From an uncultured Eubacteriales bacterium (GTDB lineage: Bacteria; Bacillota; Clostridia; Oscillospirales; Oscillospiraceae), in assembly GCA_900549885.1 (NCBI GenBank), contig URQA01000160.1:1-5353 (forward strand): a stretch of 5,353 nucleotides of DNA, written 5' to 3'. The notes below the pieces were generated by a model. That model was not told the DNA's origin. It ran no database searches and was given only the letters and a program-made list of their open reading frames with translations. The translations under genes were made by a program, and so were the position numbers. Shown here in pieces: positions 1 through 5,332 of this stretch (positions are counted from its first letter, which is position 1; each line of letters starts with the position of its first letter).

Positions 1-334
1 GCTCTTCCTCTTCTTCCTGGGCGGCCCCACCCAGGGGGTGCTGGCGGAGGACGCGCTGCTCACCTGGGAAAGAGGGGGCGGGACTGTGGACACCCTGGTG
101 GCCCATACGATGGATCAGGTGAGGCAGGATCTGGGACTGGGGCCCATCCTGGCCCTCCAGGTCTGGTGCGTCGCGGAGGACGGCGAGCACGTCTGGGTGG
201 TGATGGAGCTGCTGGAGCAGGGCTGGGTGGGGGCCGAGTATTTCTGGTATCCCACGCGGGACCGCCTGTATTTTACTCATGCAGAGGTGCTGAAAAAGCC
301 CCCGGATCTGACGGGGGCGGTGCCGCTGTCATGA
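1..334 (+). CDS. 3' part of an unrecognised, probably exported protein
   Basis: An open frame enters the window at base 2 and ends at the TGA at 332-334, so the start lies upstream. The first visible residues are LFLFFLGGPTQGVLA followed by EDALLTW. This looks like the hydrophobic core and cleavage region of a signal peptide or lipid-proximal leader, so the mature part would begin near base 44. The rest (about 97 residues) is rich in Trp, Glu, Leu and Val and has no Cys pair, repeat or catalytic motif that I know. Nearly all codons end in G or C, as in mutS2, which supports real coding. A GTG at 38 could serve as a start but has no clear Shine-Dalgarno sequence and would cut through the hydrophobic stretch, so I prefer a partial gene. 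I do not recognise the family. Export is an inference from the leader alone. Confidence 0.72.
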   Translation, partial: LFLFFLGGPTQGVLAEDALLTWERGGGTVDTLVAHTMDQVRQDLGLGPILALQVWCVAEDGEHVWVVMELLEQGWVGAEYFWYPTRDRLYFTHAEVLKKPPDLTGAVPLS

Positions 335-499
335 AAGCGGGAAGCATTGTGCTGAGGTCATGTTCCCTGCTCATGGAGGCATTCCTTGGCCTTTCCCTTC
401 TGCGGTGGACCTTCCGCTATGAGAGGGCCCGGTTGGTACTGCAAAAGGGTGAGTGCAGTGGAGGACCTGGACCAGGAGGGCTGGGACCGGGTCAAATAG

Positions 500-541
500 C
501 ATACGCCCGCCCTGCCGCCATGGTGACAGGGCGGGCGTATG
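500..541. repeat. Perfect 15-bp inverted repeat
   Basis: The left arm CATACGCCCGCCCTG (500-514) is exactly complementary to the right arm CAGGGCGGGCGTATG (527-541), with a 12-base loop (515-526) that contains CCATGG. The RNA hairpin would be very stable. Neither side is followed by a T-run on its own strand, so it is not a textbook Rho-independent terminator. It could still end transcription of the upstream gene with help from Rho, stabilise that mRNA's 3' end, or be a copy of a dispersed palindromic repeat. Confidence 0.85.
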
Positions 542-594
542 TGGAGCTCGGCCGGCGGGAGTGGGCAAAAAATACAGGGAGCGAGGCCCAGGGC

Positions 595-623
595 TTGTCA
601 ACCGGAGGCTTTTATGAGACAAT
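595..623 (+). promoter_or_regulatory. Weak sigma-A promoter candidate for mutS2
   Basis: TTGTCA at 595-600 matches the -35 consensus in 5 of 6 bases. It is followed after 17 bases by GACAAT at 618-623, which matches the -10 consensus in 4 of 6. Placement is sensible: it lies after the strong inverted repeat and about 65 bases before the mutS2 start. The poor first -10 base keeps confidence low. A hairpin GGCGGT/ACCGCC (635-640 with 647-652) would sit at the start of the leader. Confidence 0.35.
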
Positions 624-676
624 AAAACGTGTACGGCGGTCCTTGAACCGCCAAAATGGAATGTGACCAACGATCC

Positions 677-681
677 AGGAG
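677..681 (+). promoter_or_regulatory. Ribosome binding site that fixes the mutS2 start
   Basis: AGGAG lies 8 bases before the ATG at 690. An in-frame GTG at 663 lies upstream of this site and has no Shine-Dalgarno sequence of its own, so the ATG is preferred. Confidence 0.85.
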
Positions 682-689
682 TTTTGTAT

Positions 690-3068
690 ATGAGTGAACT
701 GTTTGAAAAATCTATGGCCACCCTGGAGCTGCCCCAGGTGCTGGCTCTTCTTGCCGACTGCGCGGCCACCCTGGAGGGAAAGGAGCGCTGCCTGGCACTG
801 CGTCCCCTCACTGATCTGGACGACGTGGCCCGGGCGCAGGAGGAGACCTCCGCCGCGGTAAAGATGCTCATTCTGCGGGGGAGCCCCGGCTTCTCCGGCG
901 TCAAGCCCGTGGGGGCCAGCCTCCACCGGGCGGATATGGGGGGCAGCCTGAACACCCGGGAGCTGCTGGAGGTGGCCGCCGTGCTGCGGTGCGCTCGCAC
1001 CGTCCAGGACTACGGGGCCGGGGAGGAAAAGACCCCCATCTCCCACCTGTTCCGGGCTCTCACGCCCAACCGCTTTCTCGAGGATTCCATTACCAACTCC
1101 ATCTTGGGAGAGGATGAGATTGCCGACTCGGCCAGCCCGGAGCTGGCCTCCATCCGCCGGCATATGCGGGCCACGGAGTCCAAGGTCCGGGACATCCTGC
1201 AGAAGCTGATCTCCTCCAACCAGTCCAAGTACCTCCAGGAGGCCATCATCACCATGCGGGGGGGTCGCTATGTGGTGCCCGTCAAGAGCGAGCACAAGAA
1301 CGACATCCCGGGCCTGGTCCATGACGTGTCTGGCTCCGGGGGCACCTTCTTCATCGAGCCTATGGGCGTGGTCAACGCCAACAACGAGCTGCGGGAGCTC
1401 CAGGCCCGGGAGGAGAAGGAGATTGAGCGTATCCTGGCGGAGCTGTCCGCCGACTGTGCCGGTTTCCAGGATGACATCGCCCAGGACTACCAGCTGCTGG
1501 TGGCCCTGGACGCCATCTTCGCCCGGGGCAAGCTGTCCTCCCGAATGGGGGCCATGGAGCCCGCCCTGGGGGACTATATCGAGCTGCGAAAGGCCCGGCA
1601 CCCCCTATTGGACCCCAAGACCGCCGTGCGCAACGACCTGTATCTGGGGAAAGACTTCGACACGCTGGTGATCACCGGCCCCAACACCGGCGGCAAGACC
1701 GTCACCCTCAAGACCCTGGGCCTGCTCACCCTTATGGCCCAGTGCGGCCTGCACATCCCCGCTAGCGACGGCTCCACCATCCGGGTGTGCTCCACGGTGC
1801 TGGCGGACATCGGGGACGAGCAGTCCATCGACCAGTCCCTGTCCACCTTCTCCTCTCACATGGTAAACATCGTGGCCATTTTGGAGCAGGCAGACGACCG
1901 AGCCCTCATCCTCTTTGACGAGTTGGGGGCGGGCACCGACCCGGTAGAGGGCGCGGCCTTGGCCGCCGCCATCATCGAGTCAGTCCGGGGCATGGGGGCC
2001 CTGGTGGCCGCCACCACCCACTATGCCGAGCTGAAGGTGTACGCCATGTCCACCGCTGGGGTGGAGAACGCCTCCTGTGAGTTCGACGTGGAGACCCTGG
2101 CTCCCACCTACCGGGTGCTCATCGGCGTGCCGGGCAAGTCCAACGCCTTTGCCATCTCCCGGCGGCTGGGGCTGCCGGACAGTATCATCCAGAAGGCCGC
2201 CGACCGCATCGACGCGGAAAACGTCCGGTTTGAGGACGTGCTCAGTCAGCTGGATATCCAGCGCCAGGCTATGGAGAAGGAGCGGGAAAAGGCCGAGCAG
2301 CTGCGCTGGGAGATGGAGCGGGACCGGGCCCAGGCCCAGGAGTACCGCGCCCGCATCGAGGAAGAGCGCAGAAAGGCCACGGAAAAGGCCCAGGCGGAGG
2401 CCCGAGCCATTATCGATCAGGCCCGGGATACCGCCGACCAGGTGTTCAAGGAGCTCAACGACATGCGCCGCCGCCAGGCCGAGGCCAAAGAGTGGGTGGA
2501 CGACAACGAGGAGCGCTCCGACCTGCGCCGTCGGCTCAACGAGGCGGAGAACGCCCTGGGAGGCCGGAAGGAGGACCTGCCGGCGCCGCCGCCCACCCGG
2601 GACGCGGTGGCGGGCGATACGGTGGAACTCTTAAAGACCGGCACCCAGGCGGAGGTGACGGGGGTGAACAAGGACGGCACCCTCCAGCTCCAGGCGGGCA
2701 TTTTGAAGCTCAAGGCCCGCCAGGACGAGGTGCGGGTGCTGGAGGACGTCACCGCCCGGAAGAAGCAGAGCGAAAAGGACAAGCGCCGGGCCTCCGGCGT
2801 CAAGCACGAGTTCCGTGCCGCCGCGGCCAAGGCAGAGCTGGACCTGCGAGGGATGATGGTGGACGAGGCCCTGGGGGCGGTGGATCTATTCTTAGACAAC
2901 GCCCTCATGGGGAAGCTGGAGACAGTGACCATTATCCACGGCAAGGGCACCGGCGCTCTGCGCAAAGCAGTCCGGGACCACCTGCGCCACAGTCGCTATG
3001 TGAAAGAGTTCCGCCCTGGCGCCTACGGCGAGGGAGAGGATGGCGTCACCGTGGTGACGCTGAGGTGA
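690..3068 (+). CDS. mutS2: Endonuclease MutS2 / ribosome-collision ATPase
   Basis: A complete 792-residue MutS2, close to the 785 or so residues of the Bacillus protein. It has no MutS mismatch-recognition domain: the protein begins directly with the core/lever region (about 1-310). The ATPase domain has Walker A GPNTGGKT (330-337), the signature loop STFSSHM (385-391), Walker B LILFDE (406-411, with D410 and E411) and the switch TTHY (His444). A long charged coiled coil follows (about 515-625), then a small KOW-like beta domain (about 640-688) and a C-terminal Smr domain with LDLR (717-720) and HGKGTG (750-755). All expected catalytic residues are present. In related bacteria MutS2 senses collided ribosomes and splits them, and it has also been linked to recombination control; the Smr domain is a nuclease fold. 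Which role dominates here cannot be told from sequence. The gene stands alone, with gaps of 355 and 278 bases to its neighbours' starts or stops. Confidence 0.97.
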   Translation: MSELFEKSMATLELPQVLALLADCAATLEGKERCLALRPLTDLDDVARAQEETSAAVKMLILRGSPGFSGVKPVGASLHRADMGGSLNTRELLEVAAVLRCARTVQDYGAGEEKTPISHLFRALTPNRFLEDSITNSILGEDEIADSASPELASIRRHMRATESKVRDILQKLISSNQSKYLQEAIITMRGGRYVVPVKSEHKNDIPGLVHDVSGSGGTFFIEPMGVVNANNELRELQAREEKEIERILAELSADCAGFQDDIAQDYQLLVALDAIFARGKLSSRMGAMEPALGDYIELRKARHPLLDPKTAVRNDLYLGKDFDTLVITGPNTGGKTVTLKTLGLLTLMAQCGLHIPASDGSTIRVCSTVLADIGDEQSIDQSLSTFSSHMVNIVAILEQADDRALILFDELGAGTDPVEGAALAAAIIESVRGMGALVAATTHYAELKVYAMSTAGVENASCEFDVETLAPTYRVLIGVPGKSNAFAISRRLGLPDSIIQKAADRIDAENVRFEDVLSQLDIQRQAMEKEREKAEQLRWEMERDRAQAQEYRARIEEERRKATEKAQAEARAIIDQARDTADQVFKELNDMRRRQAEAKEWVDDNEERSDLRRRLNEAENALGGRKEDLPAPPPTRDAVAGDTVELLKTGTQAEVTGVNKDGTLQLQAGILKLKARQDEVRVLEDVTARKKQSEKDKRRASGVKHEFRAAAAKAELDLRGMMVDEALGAVDLFLDNALMGKLETVTIIHGKGTGALRKAVRDHLRHSRYVKEFRPGAYGEGEDGVTVVTLR

Positions 3069-3231
3069 GGCACCCGCATCTTGATGAAGAGGGAAGATCC
3101 TAATATGCGGCGCAGTCCAAAGAGCTGGCGTGAGAAAGGACTGCCGCTCAAAGGGGGTCGACTCTTGATTTGCAGAAGTAGAATATGGCGGTTTCCGCAA
3201 AGGGCTCATATGCAATTTGTGAATTTTGACG

Positions 3232-3260
3232 TTGACGGTTGGGGCGAAATTTGGTATGCT
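3232..3260 (+). promoter_or_regulatory. Sigma-A promoter of the HPr gene, with extended -10
   Basis: TTGACG (3232-3237, 5 of 6) is followed after exactly 17 bases by TATGCT (3255-3260, 4 of 6). A TGG immediately before the -10 gives the extended -10 TGn motif. A second TTGACG sits directly upstream (3226-3231), making a tandem repeat of the -35 hexamer. Transcription would start near 3267, leaving a leader of about 80 bases before the HPr start codon. TACAAT at 3261-3266 resembles a -10 box too but has no -35 at suitable spacing. Confidence 0.72.
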
Positions 3261-3281
3261 TACAATGAAAGAGCGCGACTG

Positions 3282-3333
3282 CGCTGTACGGATCACAGCG
3301 GATGGGTAAGGGCCCGTTGAAATCCGCAGTTTT
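3282..3333 (+). promoter_or_regulatory. Two mutually exclusive hairpins in the HPr leader
   Basis: Hairpin 1 pairs CGCTGT (3282-3287) with ACAGCG (3295-3300). Hairpin 2 pairs GCGGAT (3298-3303) with ATCCGC (3322-3327) and is followed by AG and four Ts (3330-3333). The two share bases 3298-3300 and cannot both form fully. That geometry recalls an antiterminator/terminator switch, but both stems are only six pairs and the T-run is short, so this is a tentative structural observation and not a recognised riboswitch or antiterminator class. Confidence 0.3.
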
Positions 3334-3346
3334 AGGGGGAACCGAT

Positions 3347-3610
3347 ATGTTTATGAAGGAAGCCACTGTAAACAATCAGGTCGGTCTGCATGCCCGCCCT
3401 GCCACATTCTTTATCCAGAAGGCCAATGAGTTCAAAAGCTCAATCTGGGTGGAAAAGGATGAACGCCGGGTCAACGCTAAGAGCCTGTTGGGTGTCCTTT
3501 CCCTGGGAATCGTAAAGGGGACCACGATCTCCCTCATCGCGGACGGCCCCGATGAGGAGGCCGCAATCAACGCCCTGGTGGAGCTCATCGGTTCGGATTT
3601 TTCTGAGTAA
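3347..3610 (+). CDS. HPr family phosphocarrier protein
   Basis: An 87-residue protein, the usual HPr length. The active-site motif GLHARPA puts the phosphorylated histidine at exactly residue 15, and the regulatory motif KSLLGVLSLGI puts serine at exactly residue 46, the site used by HPr kinase in Firmicutes. Both matches hold only with the ATG at 3347, which has AGGGGGA (3334-3340) 6 bases upstream; a further in-frame ATG at 3353 and one at 3302 are less well placed. In the family, enzyme I phosphorylates His15 and HPr passes the phosphate to sugar-specific EIIA proteins in the cytoplasm. HPr phosphorylated on Ser46 is the co-effector of CcpA in carbon catabolite control. His15 argues against Crh, which lacks it. 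It is not beside an enzyme I gene, unlike the common ptsHI arrangement; it has its own promoter and terminator, so it is a one-gene unit. I leave the symbol empty because clostridia can carry several HPr paralogues and this one may not be the main ptsH. Confidence 0.94.
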   Translation: MFMKEATVNNQVGLHARPATFFIQKANEFKSSIWVEKDERRVNAKSLLGVLSLGIVKGTTISLIADGPDEEAAINALVELIGSDFSE

Positions 3611-3626
3611 GATGTACTGAGATGAG

Positions 3627-3656
3627 AAAAAGCGCCGCGGGATGCGGCGCTTTTTT
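3627..3656 (+). terminator. Rho-independent terminator after the HPr gene
   Basis: AGCGCCGC (3631-3638) pairs perfectly with GCGGCGCT (3644-3651) around a five-base loop (GGGAT). A-T pairs extend the stem to 3627-3638 with 3644-3655, and a run of six Ts ends at 3656. It begins 16 bases after the HPr stop. Because the 5' side is A-rich, it could also work on the opposite strand, though no gene there would need it. Confidence 0.94.
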
Positions 3657-3695
3657 CGATGTATCAGGACTCTGATGGGGAAGAACCCACAGAAG

Positions 3696-3702
3696 AAGGA
3701 GG
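3696..3702 (+). promoter_or_regulatory. Ribosome binding site that decides the rsmD start
   Basis: AAGGAGG ends 7 bases before the ATG at 3710 but only 4 bases before the adjacent in-frame ATG at 3707. The spacing favours 3710, giving the N-terminus MRVITGTARG, which fits the MR(I/V)I(S/T)G start typical of the family. The upstream ATG at 3659 overlaps the terminator tail and has no such site. Confidence 0.8.
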
Positions 3703-3709
3703 CGGCATG

Positions 3710-4255
3710 ATGCGGGTCATCACCGGAACCGCCCGGGGCAAGCGGCTCAGAGAGTTGCCCGGGCTGGACACCCGGCCCACTACCGACCGGGTAAAGGAAG
3801 GCCTGTTTAACATTATCCAGTTTGACGTCGAAGGGCGGCGGGTGCTGGACCTGTTCGCCGGAACAGGACAGCTGGGCATTGAGGCCCTCAGCCGCGGAGC
3901 CTGCCGCTGCGACTTTGTGGACCAGGCCCTGGCAGCGGTCAAAGTGGTGCGGGAGAACCTGCGCTCCTGCGGTCTGGAGAGGCAGGCCGCCGTCTACCAG
4001 AGGGATTTTCTGGACTTTTTGAAGGGAACCCAGGAGAAGTACGACCTGGTGTTCCTGGACCCTCCCTACGCCTCTGGCGATTTGGAGCGGGCGCTGGAAT
4101 ATATTGCCGAGATTGACATTGTGTCAAGAAATGGTATAATAATCTGCGAAAGTCCGGCGGACCGCCGTTTGCCGGCGTTGGCGGCCCCCTATGAAAAGGG
4201 GCGCGACTATCGGTACGGGAAGATTAAGCTGACCCTGTACCGCAGGAGTGTTTGA
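3710..4255 (+). CDS. rsmD: 16S rRNA (guanine(966)-N2)-methyltransferase RsmD
   Basis: A 181-residue protein, close to B. subtilis YlbH (about 184). The family uses S-adenosylmethionine to methylate G966 (E. coli numbering) of 16S rRNA during 30S assembly in the cytoplasm. The N-terminus RVITGTARGKRL is the basic RNA-contact start of the family. Motif I for cofactor binding is VLDLFAGTGQLGIEALSRGA (45-64), with the acidic motif DFVD following. The catalytic motif IV is DPPY (117-120), preceded by YDLVFL. The stop codon is two bases before coaD, the usual rsmD-coaD pairing in Firmicutes. No clear promoter lies between the preceding terminator and this gene, so its transcription may depend on readthrough or on a weak promoter I cannot recognise. 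Its last 50 or so codons carry a strong internal promoter and, locally, atypical AT-ending codons. Confidence 0.95.
   Translation: MRVITGTARGKRLRELPGLDTRPTTDRVKEGLFNIIQFDVEGRRVLDLFAGTGQLGIEALSRGACRCDFVDQALAAVKVVRENLRSCGLERQAAVYQRDFLDFLKGTQEKYDLVFLDPPYASGDLERALEYIAEIDIVSRNGIIICESPADRRLPALAAPYEKGRDYRYGKIKLTLYRRSV
4113..4127. promoter_or_regulatory. Operator-like dyad overlapping the -35 box
   Basis: TTGACA (4113-4118) is repeated in inverted orientation as TGTCAA (4122-4127), separated by TTG. The 15-bp dyad covers the -35 hexamer and half of the spacer of the internal promoter, a position where a bound repressor would block RNA polymerase. Because one arm is the -35 consensus itself, only the six bases of the second arm are independent evidence. 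I cannot match it to a known regulator. Confidence 0.35.
4113..4140 (+). promoter_or_regulatory. Perfect-consensus sigma-A promoter inside rsmD, driving coaD
   Basis: TTGACA (4113-4118) and TATAAT (4135-4140) match the consensus in all 12 bases with a 16-base spacer, and TGG just before the -10 (4132-4134) adds the extended -10 motif. An AT-rich patch (4098-4105) lies upstream. Transcription would start near 4147, inside rsmD, giving a leader of about 110 bases before coaD. In the rsmD frame this stretch uses TCA, AGA, ATA and ATA codons, which are rare in the surrounding GC-rich coding sequence. Confidence 0.82.
4244..4248 (+). promoter_or_regulatory. Ribosome binding site of coaD, inside the rsmD end
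   Basis: AGGAG lies 9 bases before the ATG at 4258 but only 3 before an in-frame TTG at 4252, so the ATG is the start. The site overlaps the last codons of rsmD, so translation of the two genes may be coupled. Confidence 0.85.
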
Positions 4256-4257
4256 CC

Positions 4258-4758
4258 ATGAAACGAGCTATTTATCCCGGCAGCTTTGATCCGGTCACTC
4301 TGGGTCATCTGAATATCATCAAGCGGGCCGCGGCCATGTTCGACGAGCTGATCGTATGCGTCAGCGTCAATTCCAGCAAATCCGCCGGGCTGTTTACCCC
4401 GGAGGAGCGGGTGGAGCTGATCCGGAAGGTTACGGAAGATATCCCCAACGTGCGGGTGGACTGCTCCCGGGAGCTGCTGGCCGCCTATGCCAAGCGCAAT
4501 CGGGCTCGGGTGCTGGTAAAGGGCCTGCGGGCGGTGTCCGACTACGAGGCGGAGATCCAAATGGCGATGGTCAACGCCAAATTGTACCCGAAGCTGGACA
4601 CGATCTTTTTGTATACCAGTCCCAAGTACGCCTACTTAAGCTCCACCGTGGTCAAGGAGATGGCCCGATATGGGGCGGACCTGTCTGATTTTGTGCCCCG
4701 GCAGATCATCGGAGAGGTTCAGGAAAAAATGAATTTCATCACACAGGAAAAGGAGTGA
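4258..4758 (+). CDS. coaD: Pantetheine-phosphate adenylyltransferase (PPAT)
   Basis: A 166-residue cytoplasmic enzyme of normal family length. It transfers AMP from ATP to 4'-phosphopantetheine, making dephospho-CoA and pyrophosphate, the next-to-last step of coenzyme A synthesis. It is a single nucleotidyltransferase domain of the HIGH superfamily: YPGSFDPVTLGH at residues 6-17 supplies Ser9 (Thr10 in E. coli) and His17 (E. coli His18). LVKGLRAVSDYEAE is the conserved ATP and substrate-binding strand, and YLSSTVVKEMARYGADLSDFVP is the C-terminal family signature (SST where many members have SSS). The gene starts two bases after rsmD and is followed after five bases by the coiled-coil gene. 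The promoter at 4113-4140 would let it be expressed without rsmD, which makes sense for an essential enzyme. Confidence 0.97.
   Translation: MKRAIYPGSFDPVTLGHLNIIKRAAAMFDELIVCVSVNSSKSAGLFTPEERVELIRKVTEDIPNVRVDCSRELLAAYAKRNRARVLVKGLRAVSDYEAEIQMAMVNAKLYPKLDTIFLYTSPKYAYLSSTVVKEMARYGADLSDFVPRQIIGEVQEKMNFITQEKE
4748..4755 (+). promoter_or_regulatory. Ribosome binding site of the last gene, overlapping the coaD end
   Basis: AAAAGGAG ends 8 bases before the ATG at 4764. A GTG at 4755 overlaps the site itself and the coaD stop, so it is an unlikely start although it is in frame. Confidence 0.8.
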
Positions 4759-4763
4759 GCGCG

Positions 4764-5285
4764 ATGGCCACAGGGGTGGAAGAACTGGTGGATATGCTGT
4801 TCGATATGATCGACGAAGCAAAAAATGCGCCGTTGAGCAGCGAAAAGTGCATCATTGAGCGGGACAAGGCCCTGGATTTGCTGGATGACATCAAGGCCCA
4901 GTTCCCGGTGGAGCTGGCTGAGGCGCGGAAGATCCTCAACGCCCGCAACGAGTATGTGGCCGCCGCCAAACGGGAGGCTGATGAGATCCGTAAACGGGCG
5001 GAGATCGAGGCCGGGCAGATGGTCAGCGAGGACCGGGTCATGAACCAGGCCAGACAAAAAGCCAACGAGCTGGTGGCCCAGGCGGAGGTGAAGGCCAAGG
5101 AGGTCCGCCGCGCGGCCAACGAGTACTGCGAGGATGTGCTGCGCCGGACGGAGGAGGCCCTGTCCGACGCACACAGCGAGATGCGCCAGGTGCGCTCCCG
5201 GTTCCGCTCTGCCGTGGGCGGCTCCACCTCAACGCCCTCTCAGGGAGGCAACAGCCGCATGTACGATGCGGAGGCCGACCAGTAA
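4764..5285 (+). CDS. Soluble coiled-coil protein, 'ATPase subunit-like', function unknown
   Basis: A 173-residue protein, very rich in Ala, Glu, Lys and Arg. Residues 4-58 look like a conserved helical head (VEELVDMLFDMIDEAKNAPL, then a segment to about Ile57). Residues 60-148 form a long charged coiled coil, and 151-173 are a Gly/Ser-rich, probably disordered tail. Inside the coil, AKREADEIRKRAEIEA (68-83) is echoed 28 residues later by ARQKANELVAQAEVKA (96-111), a four-heptad period. Such proteins tend to be labelled ATP synthase B or V-ATPase E/H-like because of their composition. There is no N-terminal membrane segment, no nucleotide-binding motif and no neighbouring ATP synthase gene, so I do not believe that label gives a function. 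DivIVA-like or other scaffold roles are possible but unsupported. It starts 5 bases after coaD and is surely co-transcribed with it. Confidence 0.88.
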   Translation: MATGVEELVDMLFDMIDEAKNAPLSSEKCIIERDKALDLLDDIKAQFPVELAEARKILNARNEYVAAAKREADEIRKRAEIEAGQMVSEDRVMNQARQKANELVAQAEVKAKEVRRAANEYCEDVLRRTEEALSDAHSEMRQVRSRFRSAVGGSTSTPSQGGNSRMYDAEADQ

Positions 5286-5309
5286 CCGTGGGCGGCGGAG
5301 AGTAGACAT

Positions 5310-5321
5310 AAAAATTTTTTT
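5310..5321. other. A5T7 tract downstream of the coiled-coil gene
   Basis: Five As followed by seven Ts, in a GC-rich setting, 24 bases after the stop codon. No adequate hairpin precedes it, so it is not a normal terminator tail. It may be a bent-DNA or UP-like element for a gene beyond the window. Confidence 0.4.
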
Positions 5322-5332
5322 ACGGCCACGCG

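Larger units (their letters stand above)
335..689. other. Intergenic region upstream of mutS2
   Basis: This 355-base stretch has no gene that I can support. It contains a perfect 15-bp inverted repeat (500-541), a weak sigma-A promoter candidate (595-623), a small hairpin in the presumed mutS2 leader (635-652) and the mutS2 ribosome binding site (677-681). An open frame starts at an ATG at 331 that overlaps the previous stop (ATGA) and runs to 666. It lacks a good Shine-Dalgarno sequence, its codon use is mixed, and it reads straight through the inverted repeat and promoter candidate, so I do not call it a gene. GC content falls from about 580 onward, as expected for a promoter region. Confidence 0.6.
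3069..3346. other. Intergenic region and HPr leader
   Basis: No convincing gene is seen in this 278-base gap. A frame of 79 codons beginning at 3081 is arginine-rich, resembles no family that I know and runs through the promoter, so I reject it. No T-tailed terminator follows mutS2. An imperfect hairpin pairs GCGG (3107-3110) plus CAGTCC (3113-3118) with GGACTGCCGC (3138-3147): ten pairs with a two-base bulge and a 19-base loop. The second half is AT-richer and holds the HPr promoter and leader. The gap is large enough for a small RNA, but none of a known class is visible. Confidence 0.55.

Noticed and set aside
331..666. Possible 111-codon gene overlapping the previous stop by ATGA
   Set aside because: Weak Shine-Dalgarno context, mixed codon use, a Gly/Pro-rich low-complexity middle, and it reads through a 15-bp inverted repeat and a promoter candidate. 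No family resemblance seen.
371..1000. 209-codon minus-strand frame across the mutS2 promoter region
   Set aside because: Ser/Arg-rich shadow composition, crosses the inverted repeat, and shows no start signal.
612..1601. Long 329-codon open frame on the minus strand over the start of mutS2
   Set aside because: It lies antisense to a certain gene. Long antisense frames are expected in GC-rich coding DNA, and its Gly/Leu/Gln-rich composition matches no family.
2492..3103. 203-codon plus-strand frame inside mutS2
   Set aside because: Out-of-frame shadow of the coiled coil and Smr region with Gly/Arg/Pro-rich composition.
3226..3237. Tandem TTGACG hexamers as a regulator binding site
   Set aside because: Only two adjacent six-base copies, one of which is the -35 box. 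Not a match to a catabolite response element.
3081..3320. 79-codon frame between mutS2 and the HPr gene
   Set aside because: Arg/Trp-rich sequence without family features. It spans the HPr promoter and leader hairpins, and its codons lack the GC-ending bias of neighbours.
4184..4202. GCCCC/GGGGC hairpin between the internal promoter and coaD as a possible attenuator
   Set aside because: Five pairs with a nine-base loop, no T-run, and fully inside coding sequence of a GC-rich gene; expected by chance.
4719..5227. Minus-strand frames antisense to the coiled-coil gene
   Set aside because: Shadows of a strongly biased Ala/Glu/Lys gene; the sense frame has the good ribosome binding site and operon position.
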